Below, one piece after another: positions 35,674-47,100 of a stretch of 64,000 nucleotides of DNA. The stretch lies in contig NC_036444.1 of the NCBI RefSeq assembly GCF_002775205.1, positions 2,770,501 to 2,834,500 of the forward strand, given 5' to 3'. A program made the position numbers and the translations under genes. The notes beneath the pieces are model-generated. The model made no database searches. It was not told the origin of the DNA and worked only from the letters and a program-made list of their open reading frames with translations. Positions within the stretch are counted from its first letter, which is position 1. Every line of letters begins with the position of its first letter. This DNA is from Xiphophorus maculatus. Lineage: Eukaryota > Chordata > Actinopteri > Cyprinodontiformes > Poeciliidae.

Positions 35674-36556
35674 AATTTCGGTCCATTTGGTTCGTGTGGA
35701 GCAGTTGGTCGCACCACTGCCTTTATTTTCACTAATAACAAGCTCATGGCATACCCAGAAATTTGTGTTATTAAAGGTTTCATTCCGGTTTTTACCTTAT
35801 TTACACACAATGTCAGAATCCGTGTACTTGAAGAGGCAACTGAACTTGATTTCACAGTTTTTAAAAAAAATAAAAAGTAAGTCAAAAGAAAGAAACTTTA
35901 CGTAGTAAAATAAAATATTCATTAGACGATAAACTAAATCACCCTGCAGGATGAAATCATCACTTTCTATCAGTCTGTGATGTTGTCATTTGGTTTCACT
36001 TTCCTAATTTATGATAAGGAAAGTTGTATTTGTATTAATCTTATTGAAACTGGTTATAAAAGACTCCAGGCATATCATCTCTCAGACCCAGTGACTTTTG
36101 GTCCAATTAAACTGTTTTCTTCAGCTTGTTTACGAACCTCAGCGTTGCATCACTGCTTATCATTAACGTCACCTCTGAGTGACGAAGGCCAGTAACTTTG
36201 TTTACAAAAACTCATAAGGTGTGTACTTTACTCAGCTGTGGAAACTGAAGGTAAACATGAATCTGTGGCTTTTCTCAGATTTGATTTCATCACCACATCC
36301 CAGGTGAACCAGTCTGTTCCCAGCTCCTTTTGACATTCTTTGCAAACACCTTAATGAATCAGTTGTTACCTGTTTTCAGACAAGCTGATGAACAGCAAAT
36401 ACATCAATAACAAATATTTAGACCTCTGGCTCTCATATTTCACATTATATTCTGCTCTGTTACTCAGAAAACTGTTTTACTGAGAATAATTTTGGTCCAT
36501 TTTGTTCTTGTGGAGCAGTTGGTCGCACCACTGCCTTTATTTTTACTAATAACAAG
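35674..36556. repeat. 69-bp direct repeat pair, 814 bp apart
   Basis: 35674-35742 and 36488-36556 are the same length and differ at only a few bases. The shared core is GGAGCAGTTGGTCGCACCAC then TGCCTTTATTTT. The first copy also has an 11-bp inverted repeat, ACCAAATGGAC/GTCCATTTGGT (35653-35663 and 35681-35691). Confidence 0.85.
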
Positions 36557-38081
36557 GCATTTTGCAATAAGTGAAAAAGAACTAGTACTTTTTTTAGTCA
36601 ATATTCAAAAATTGACTTAAAACAAGCTCATATATTTTGTTGAAAAGTTACTTGTGAGCTAGTTTTGTTGTATTTCAAGAGTACTGAGATATTTGCACTA
36701 GAAAAACTTGGTGAGATTTAATGTTTTGTACTGTAACTGAACCAAGTTGCTGTATAATAACTGTCAGTGAATAAACATACCTCAGTGCACGATTATGTTG
36801 CTGTAATACAAATATTTCCTTTCACAGCCTTTTCTAAACCTCTTTCTTAGCAGTGTGCTAATAAATGTTCCAGAACTGTATGTTTCTTTAGATAAGAACA
36901 TTTTACAAACAAACATTGTGACCTTTAACCTTTATTTTTAGTTTAGTAATCCTTTGAGTTATGCTCAGCAGGCAGTGTTTACACTATGATGGTTACCATA
37001 ACGACACTGCCAGTACCAAAGCAAAGTGTCAACGCAGCCAATAGTGATGAAACAGGAATATGTTAAACTAAGTTCAGTGCAGTTGATTTGTTTCATGCTT
37101 ACAGGTCAAAACATTGTTTTAATATAAACATTAAAATGTTTTTTTAAGCACTATGAGCTGCCTTGTTTTTGAAATGTGCTTTACAAAGAAACTCCTGTAG
37201 ATTCATTTTGCAGAGAGTTGTATATTCTAAGTATTAATTTCTACTAATTTTGATTATTCTGATTTATAATTTCAGTAAAACATTAAAATTGAGTCTGAGA
37301 TTTTGTTAGATCATTTCAGGTTAACAGAACCACAAAAACCAAAAAGAAACTCGACAGAAAAAGGTCAGAAACTGTTGTATTTATTATCTTCATTAAATTG
37401 GTCCAAACGCTTCATAAACAGAAAACCAATATGAAATAATGGACACACAGCAACCGGAGATATTCAGCTTTTAACAGTAAATAACCGCACTTGTGGTTCT
37501 GAAGGCCGGCTCTGTCAAATTAACCTTTGACCCTGACAGCAACCGTAAGCTTCAGGAAACTGAAGCAGCTCTAATTTCCCTGGCGGCCATGTTGGCTCCT
37601 CTCTGTATAACTTATGAGGATTCTCCAAAGACCAGAGGCCTTAGTGTGGCCAAACTAAACAAGATTTTAGTACATTTGCAGAAAAACGTATTTAATCGTG
37701 GAAAAGAGGTAGCAAACTAACACTCTTATGGCCAGAACCTCTGAGTGTGTGTGCATGACTGGACCCGTAAGACATCAACGACTGTTGACCTCTTTTACTG
37801 TTTTTTTTTTTTTACAAAAACCTCCACTGACATCCTGACTCGTGTTGCATGAGGAGTACAGTACATTTATTAAAAAAAAAGTACAAAAAAAGCCTTTTTG
37901 AAACCATCAAGAGAAGCAGTTCAAGACCTTAAATGAATAAAAATATGCAAACTTTACTGCATTTTCAAAAGTTTGTTTAAAATATTGAATCTATTTACAG
38001 AGTCATGTCTGAAAGTCGGCATGAAAGCAGAAAAAGGAGCGGGGACTAAAAGATGAAAGTGTTCTTCATTGAACTGGCGGT

Positions 38082-38087
38082 TTTATT
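38082..38087 (-). terminator. uba2 polyadenylation signal AATAAA
   Basis: TTTATT on the plus strand reads AATAAA on the minus strand, about 60 nt beyond the uba2 stop codon. Another candidate lies at 37866-37871. Confidence 0.6.
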
Positions 38088-38145
38088 GATTTCAGCCTAC
38101 TGTCTTTTTGAAAACATAATGATTTCATCAGAGTCCTTCAGAGCT

Positions 38146-41100
38146 TTAGTCCAAAGCGATGATGTCATCGTCTTCGTCATTGTCTGCCGCAGTGGCTGCA
38201 GCTGATTGGTCCGTTCGTGGGCGTTTGGTGGAGGTTTCGCCGGTCTCTGAGTCCTCTCGGTGCTTCCTCTTGGTGGCGGACGGCGGCGCCGCAGAGCTGG
38301 ACGGTGCTCCCACTTCCTCATCAGAGTCCACTATCATGATGTCATCATCGTCTGCTGCAGCTGAAATCCAAGACAATTAAAGGTGACTTATTATACTTCT
38401 TTGAACAGGTTAGGATGGATCTATGGCCTAAACAAAATATCTTCATAACATTTTTTGCACAAAATCATTCTCAGATAATGAGACCTCAGCCTACTCAGTT
38501 CTGCCTGTGTTGAGCTGATTTAGGGGCTCCCGTCACTTTAAATCCAAACAAACTGCTGCTGGTCACGCCCCCAACTCAACGTTTACACTCACATAAAAAT
38601 GGCTGCAAACAGATGTACAACTACTCAACCGTCCATCTTTGAAAGACACTAGTAGAGCCTCCTGCACAACCAGCAACATTGCAGCAAGTGTTTCTGGATG
38701 GTAAGTCAACAACAAAACACTTGTCTTTTCCAACAGCCATTGTATAGCGCATACAGAAGTAAAACCAGCTGACCAAATGTGCTGGTGCTTAACGTGGGTT
38801 GCTAGTTTCCAGACACCAAAAAAATAAAAAATAAAGCAGATTTACTTTCACACACATTTTTCAGCTTCACATAAATGTTATGTGATTATTTCATTATGTC
38901 CCATTAGATCTCACAAAATTAAGTTGGGATCTGGAGAAATTTTTCCAGGAAAGTAAGTCTTTTTTTATTTTCTTTTTTCCACATGTTTTGACAAAAATCA
39001 GAATCAAAATTCTGACTTTAATCTTTTCAGATCAAAAGTCAGAGTTCTGAAACAATTCTGAATTATCTGAATTCTGACTTTAAACTCAGAATTCTAATTT
39101 TTGATATCATCATTTCAGATTAGTAAAAAACAAAACAAAAACAACACAGCTCTGTTTATTTTTAAGGCTTGGTCTGTTTTTAGAAGCAGCTGAAACCCAT
39201 ATGGAAGCATAAAAACATGCAAAATCATCAGGCCAAAAACACAATGAAGACATTTCCATCTTTAAAATAAGATAAAAAATTTAAATGATGTTTTGATGCT
39301 GACCTTTAGAAGACGTGGATGGCTGGGCGGAGTCTTTGTTGCCATTGGTGATGCTGTTGACTTCCTCCTGGTTGGTCTGAGGGGGCGGAGCTTTGTCCGG
39401 AGCCTCGCCCACCACCTCAAACTCCACATCTCGCTCAAGCTCCTCACTGCCAACAAAAACAAATGATATTACATATTATATCTATATTTTCTGTTTGCTT
39501 AGAAGAAACGTAAAAGTTTGATCTGTCGGTCACACACGTGTGCAGGACGTTGATGAGGAGCGTGTAGTCCTGAAGGAAGTCGTCAGACTGGAGACGGCTG
39601 CCGTTACGAATCCCAAAGTCAGAGAGGAATTTGTTGTTATTGGCTGTGAAGAAAAAAAAAAGCAGATTAGAAATCACAGATCCAACTGATCCAAAACTGT
39701 GTTCAGCGGACTGGGACTCAGTGAATGAGGCTTGTTGTGGGCCTTAAAATGGATCTAATCCCCTACAGACAAATTCTAAAAAACAAAAAAACAAACAAAC
39801 AAAAAAGTGGGTGGAGCCAAAAGATAGAGGGGCGTGGCCAAGTCTGGGACGATGCGCTATCTCAACTGTGCTCTCCTACATTTGCCACCTTTTCTATTCT
39901 CAGAATATGAAATGTTTCTTTTTCTCAAATCATTGTTTTAAACCAAATATGCACCAAAGAAAGCTCGATCAAGATGCACCAAACTAAGTCGTATGAAGTT
40001 AAATTAACAGTTTGTTCAAAACAAATTACTTTTAATCAGAGATGGGCAGAGTACCCAAAATTGTACTCAAGTAAATATTTTACTCAAGTAGTTTTACTTC
40101 AACATATTTTTACTCAAGTAAAAATATTCATATAAGAAATTACTCAAGAGTAAAAACGAATCTAGTGAGACGTTTACTATACAATAACTGAGTACCTGAT
40201 CAAATGATCAACCATTCATATTTAAAAATTACATCATCAGATGGACTAAAATATAAAGCAGAGTAAAAATTTTGGTATTTTAAGGACAAAAATGATAATT
40301 CATATAACAAAAAGTACAATTTTCATTTAATAAAAAAATGTATGAAACTAACAAAAACAGGTGTGTGTCTGTGTCTGGTGAATTTTTGGTTAAAACATGT
40401 TTGTTTTTCATTCAGAGGGTAGAAAATACAGAATTTTTTCTCCAATCGGAGTAACAATACTTCAGAATAAAATTACTCAATAAAAATAAAAAGTACAGCG
40501 TAGTAAAAATATTCCTAAAAGTATATTTTTTTCAAAAAGGCACTCAAGTAAATGCAATTGTAAATGTAATTGAGTTAGTTACTACCTAACTCTGTTTTTA
40601 ACAAACTTTAATCTGCCTCAAATATATAAGAGTCAGAAGAAATGGCTTAAATTACTTTCCGTCTCTCCTTCCTCTGACGAAATGAGGATAGTTCCTTTGC
40701 CGTCTTCTATCTGAACATCCGGAGCGACCATGCCGAACCGTTCCTTCAGGATCTGAACAGAAATCAGAGCAACGTTGCATCATTTCGCTCCATGGTGTCT
40801 GCTCAGTGACAACTGGCTCCAGTTTGGGTTTACCTTGTCCTGCAGACACAGAACCGTCGTTTTCTGCACGTTGACTTTAACCGTGACTTCTGGTTTGCTG
40901 GCGCAAACGTAACAGTTTGGACTGGGTTTGTCCAGAATACAGGGCACCAGCAGCTTCTTTCTGAGGTTTGGACATTTATTCAGGAAGATCTGAAACGAAT
41001 GGACACCAGGGATCACAAAGGAGAAGTCAGAGATTTTGTCCTTGAACTCTACCACCCAACCCAACCAACGCTTTAAAACTTCTTATCAGAGGAGAAACAG

Positions 41101-44100
41101 CAGGTCAACAAACATATCGAGTTTGTGGGAGATAGAAAAGAACGCGTTTTGGTTCTGGAACAAAGGAACAAAGTTTTCCTGCAGGTTTTAACAGCTGGAA
41201 TCAAGCCAGGGTTAAAGTGACACCATTTTTAAATTAAGTTTCATTAGGAAGATGAACAAAAACAAAACATTAATATTGATAAATAACATAAACAAACTTT
41301 GGATTTTAAATCAAGCAAACAAAACCAACAGGAGGAATGAATGCAGTAAAGTGAAGCGACTTCTTTTTATGTCTTTAGCAGAAAGAATATATTCAGTGAA
41401 ATTTAACTTATGGTTGAATATTATAGTTTGTTAATAAAACATTCTGATAGCAAAACTAAAATATAAATAGGCTATAATTTAATTTGCTGTCATTATTGGT
41501 GCAACCAAACTATTTTTTGGTTGCACCAATGACAGAATATTAGGGCCAGGCTCAGAAATTTAATTATAAGACAAAAAGTCATAATATAACAAGAATGAAG
41601 TAGTAATTTTATGAAAACTCCTACATGAAAAACATTTTAAAAATTTTAAATGAATAATGTTGAGCATCATCTGAAGTTATACTTTGAAATCGGTTTTACA
41701 TCTTTAGACATCAGCATCAAATTATTATCGGTAGCAGGACTGCTGAGTTTATTTCAAAGAAAGAATCATAAGACCTGCTCAGTTAGTCACGTCAGATCTT
41801 TATAAATCAAACCTTTTTCTCGATAAAACGACTTCTCGTAACCTTGACATTTTTTTATGCTAAGATTTCAGCTTTTTCTGCTGTGGTATGACTTTATCCT
41901 CGTAACTGAAATAATTCTAATTTTTCTACGCCATCTTATTCGCTTAATGTGAAGCAAATTTTATAATCAGTATAAATGCACCAATATTTAACAATGGTTT
42001 TCACAGAAAGTTCACTTTAATATCGTCTTCATGTCTCTGAAAGTCTGAAGTTAGTGGGATGAAATCTTTGCAACATTTTGAAAGAAATCTCTGCTACATA
42101 AATGTAAAAAAAAAACTTGAAGCCAAAAATGTTTTGAGCCAAGCTGGATCAATGTGACTGAGCAGAGGGTGAAGAGGTGATCTCTAAAAGCTCAACACAC
42201 TGAGAAAACTGAAATCCAAAATTATCTTGAGTTCCCAACAAACCTTGTGTTAACATATCATCATATCTGTGGATAACAGAGGCCTGCTGGACTAACCGTG
42301 CGGCAGGATTCCAGCTCTCCAGACAGGATCTTCAGTCCTTCCAGCACAATGAGTCCAGCAATAACAGCGTTGGTTGTGGCGATGGCGGGGATGATGTTTC
42401 CTGCCATAGCTAGACAAAAAACAAATAAACAAAAACGTTTTACTGAAACTCCGAACCAGTGCTGCTTGTCTTCAAGCTGAGATCCGCCTCACGAATCTTT
42501 CAAAAAGATTTCTAGAAGCTGTTTCTAGCATCCAGAAATAAAAACTTACATTTTACATCAAAGCGACTCTTCATGTTCATGCTGAAGATGTTCATACGCA
42601 GGTTTGCTGCTGCAGTAACAAAGTCCATTGCTGGAGGGTCATCCTGACAGCAAGAAGATGGAAATGATTTAAAACAATGCTGTAAACAAGTCAGGTGGCT
42701 AGATATATACATATATATATAATAAATGGGTCAGTTATACTAGTTTGACTTTGACAACCTTAACATGTAAGTGTGTTTAGGTTCAGCTAAAAAATTAAAA
42801 GGCAACACACACATCCACTCTGACAGATCAGTCAGTAGAGTATGTGTTTAAATTACCACTTACTAATAATCGTTAAACATCAACCCTGAAAACATAAAAC
42901 TGTGATAAACTGAATGCTCCGTTTTGGGTTTTTTATGTACTTTGTTTGGGTTGGGAAATGTTTGCGTGTTTTTTGGAGTTGATTTCTGATACACTTGAAC
43001 TTAATTTCTGCTCTACGGGCTGGTGGAGCAGTTGTCCCTTAGTTGCCATAGCAACAGGTCTTTGTGTGTAGCATAAAGCCGAAACAGAGAGTAAAAAACA
43101 AGCAATATAAAAGCGGTTTTGAGTTGTTTTTCGGCATTATTTTCTCTGTGTTGTGGCGCACTGCAGTTGCTGTAATTTCTAAAAGTTTGATGACAATAAT
43201 TTGACTAATTGCCTCATTTTTTGTAGAAAATGGTGACATTCACAACAGTCATCAAATAGGAATAAATATTTCATAAAGTATGTAACAAACAATGTCTCCT
43301 ACAACCGAATTTATGTCAAATTAAGTTAATTGTTCAATATTAAAGATAAATTAATTTAGTCCTCCGTAGAAACCAAACTGTTTACAGATTTATGTGTAGG
43401 AAGAATACAAAGTTTATGTTTTAAAATTTCTCAGGTTTAATCTAAACCATATTTTATAGAAATGAGATAAGAAATAAGGGCACTATGAATATTTCTGTCA
43501 GATTCCTGCCTTGGAACAGTATGATTTTGTGGATATGATACAATGAATAGTAACGGCGCCTGCAGTAGCGCGCTGCTAGCTACAGTAGCTAATAGACGCC
43601 ATAAAAACCAACTTGGATGGCGTCTATGCATGGCTGTAAGAACTAAGCAATATTCTTGATACTATCAACGATTGTTGTTGTGTTTCCTCTGGAGCGAACC
43701 TTGTCCCAGACGAGCTCGGCGCCCTCGCCCTTCTCCTGCAGCTGTGCGCGCAGCGTTTCCACGCTGTGCCGGAACAGCCGGCAGTAGCCCCAGACATCCA
43801 GAACCTGCTGGTCCTTCAGCCCGGACGTTGCTGGACTCTCCTCCTGAGGATGGGCTGAGACCATGACAGATGAATTAATCACCCAGACAGCAGAAACTCA
43901 GGGAATTCATAAAAACAACCCAATAAAACCCCAAATTTTCTTCATCCTGCAGCCAGAGAACTAACTTATGTTCGATCTCAGGAACTCACCGCTGTTCTCC
44001 AGCTGCTGCCAGTCCAGAGGAGCAGGAGCTTTCCTCTTTTTCCACAGCTTGTCCATGGTCAGCAGGTACATGATGTCATCTTTGAAGAGCTTTGGAGGAG

Positions 44101-47100
44101 AGCCAATCAGAGCAGAGATTGTTACGGCAAGTCAGATTCGATGACGTCGCAGAGAACAGCGTTCAGATTACAGCGACCTGAACGCTGCCAAAGTTTGTTA
44201 AACCACGAAACAAACTTCCGCCTGACTGGTGAGAACAGAAACCAAGCTGATCTGTAGTTTTACTAGAGCTGAAACGATTAATCGTGATGAATCAACTATT
44301 GAAATAATTGTCAACTGATTTAGTGATCGATAAATCACTAACTAGATTATACAGACTCAAAAAAGCATCGTGTTCATAACGGGACAATAATTTGTTTCTT
44401 TGAACTGTGATCCCAACATTAAAGCTCTAAGAAGTTATGAGGCTCAGTTGGAGAGAAAAATGAGAAAATAGTAGAAAAAAAGCCAAATTAATGACAAAAA
44501 AGTTTAAATGATGAGTAAAAAGTGGAAAAGAAGTAACAATAAAAACACAAAATAACACTGGAGCAAAGATCTGCACTTGAGCTTGAATCTTTATACTTAA
44601 AGAAATAATTTCTTTCTTTCCACAGCATTGATAAATAAAGCAAAGTGAAGAGATTCAACATCAAACTGCTGGGTATAGTTCTACTGTCACCTTGTTGAAG
44701 AGCTTGACAGGGTCGTAACCAGTGGACCGGGCCCACTCTTTGGTGGACACTCGCCTGATGTCGCCGTCCTGCTCCGAGGCCGTGGCGCGGGCAGCCGTGT
44801 CTTCAGGGTTCCCTGTTCACACGAACAGTTCTCTCAGTTCACTAAAGAGAATCACCTGCATGCTTTCAGATCACTGTTGCTTAAAATAGAACTGAAACAA
44901 TTAATTATGATGAATCGATGATTGAAATAATTGTCTACTAATTCAGTAACTGATTATTCATTATACAGACTAAAAGAAAGGCTATTTAGTAGGGCTGAAA
45001 CGAGTCCTTGAGTGATTCGAGTACCTCGATTCATAAAATTCCTCGAGGAAAATTGATCTGCCTTGAAGCTTCGTTAAGTTATGTTTTATTATTTAATGCA
45101 TCGTGTTTCGGCCGGGTTATTACTTGCGTTGCGCAGCGCTCTCACTTCCGCCTGAGTTGTTGACGAAAGCTAACTGTTAGCAGCATAACATCCAGTTTTC
45201 AAGTTCGGCCTTTGAAGATTTTACTGATTCATGACAATGTTTCTGTCGTTTTTCGGAGGACCAATCCTCCTTAAAATGACTGACGCGACGCCTGGAATAA
45301 GGCAGCTTTTCTCCTTTTGCTGCCTGGTGGCGGTTTAGAGTTAACAGCGGGGAAGAGCGCTGCAGGTGTATTTATACAGGTGAGAGGATAGACTGAACAC
45401 TGCGAGCGGCTGCGCATTAGATGATTAACGTAAGTGTAGCTTTACGGACGAACCGGAAAATTTATTTCCGAATGCGCGAAATTTTCTTGCAGGGAGATTT
45501 GTAAATCTGATTATGGTTAAGTCAGTGCCTCACCAACTCACCGCACGTCACTGTTTGTGGGGCTATAACTGCTGTTGCACAAAGTTACAGTCAAATAGTC
45601 ACCTAAAATATATGTTACAGATAGTTCTTATATTCACTTTTATCGTTATCACAATATTAGTGCCAAATATTGTGATAAAACTTTAAGCACATATCGCCTT
45701 GCCCTACTAGGTAATCCATTTTATTTATGTTTCGGTTTGGTGGGGGTTTTATTTCTATTTTATTTACCGTTTTTTGGTAATTTTGTTGTTTTGTTTTTTT
45801 GCACTGAAAATATCTTTCTGTTTTAGTGTAAATTATTCTTACACAATTAAATTTTATTGATTATTGAAACAGCCGTTATCAACATATTACTTCAAAGTGT
45901 TTTCAAAACAACAATATAGTTTACTGCAACAATTTTTTTATTGTGCATTTACTGAAATAGCCGTTAGCTGCAGTTCTAGTTTAAAACTCTGAACAGCCGA
46001 GGAGAATGCATCTGACTCACATGCAGCTTCTGGGTCAGCTGTGTCTGGTGAGACTTCTTGATCTGCGTCTTCTTCTCCAAATAGCTGGCTAGAAACCAAA
46101 CACTAAAATCACAACCAACTAACTGACTGAACATGTAAACCCCAAATAATAGAAAAGTGTTTCCAAAATAGAAGGAAAATAATTTTATGACCGTTGTTGT
46201 AAGTCTTACTTGAAGAGATACTTGGCCCAGACGATGCAGTGAATGGGCTCGGACGGCGTGTTTCTGATGGTGCATCCTGGGAAAGTTTTCTGGGCCGGCT
46301 TTGGCTGGCACTCATAGCACTCCGTCATTCCCTGGTGTCAACAGGGACAGAGATAAAGAGCAGGAGGAACTAAAAATTAAAGTTTTGAGGGTTTTTTGGC
46401 CAAATGAAGGTGTGGACGTTTACCTTTTTGATGACAGTGACCTGTCCCAGATACCCTGCAGTGCCGCTCTCTATCAGAGGAATATCAGCTGCCAGGCACA
46501 TCCTGTTGACGTGGTTACGGGCAGCTAGAGGGAGAAGACCATTACTTTCATCATCTGGATTCAGAACAAAGGGAGGGATAAATGAAAAATAATGCCATGT
46601 TAGCTTACCTCTGTTGTCCAGAGCATTCATTACCAACATGAACTTTCTGAAGAACTCCACATTGTAATCAGGGCTGTTGAGAAAAACACAACTCATCAGA
46701 AACTTTATCTTTAAGTTTAACTTTAAGTTATTGATTAATAGTTAACAGAAGTATATAGACTCTAAAAAAGAAAATTTGCTGAAAGAACAACACATACAGA
46801 GTAGTAATCAAGTTAAAATTGTACAAAAGATATATAGACTTTGCATTTAAGATAGGTAAAAAACATCTTTGTCTATAATATGTTCTACCAGAACTCCTCA
46901 AGGGGCAGTTTTAGCTTCACCTGGTTCAGATTCTGTTAACAAAATCTCCTATTACGCACTTTTTGCATATAATTATTAATCAGTTAATCAAATGTTAAGT
47001 AAACCACAAAGGACTGAGCTTTTCTTAGAAAGAATTTTTTTTAGCTGCAAATGCATCCTTTGCTACAAATGATCTAGCATTCACTAAAGGAATGTTATTA

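Larger units (their letters stand above)
34336..38080. other. Intergenic region between ca5a and uba2
   Basis: No recognised gene. Contains a LINE 3' fragment (34430-34715), a 69-bp direct repeat pair (35674-35742 and 36488-36556) and a plus-strand open frame at 37493-37720 that lacks an ATG near its start and matches nothing I know. Otherwise AT-rich. Confidence 0.65.
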
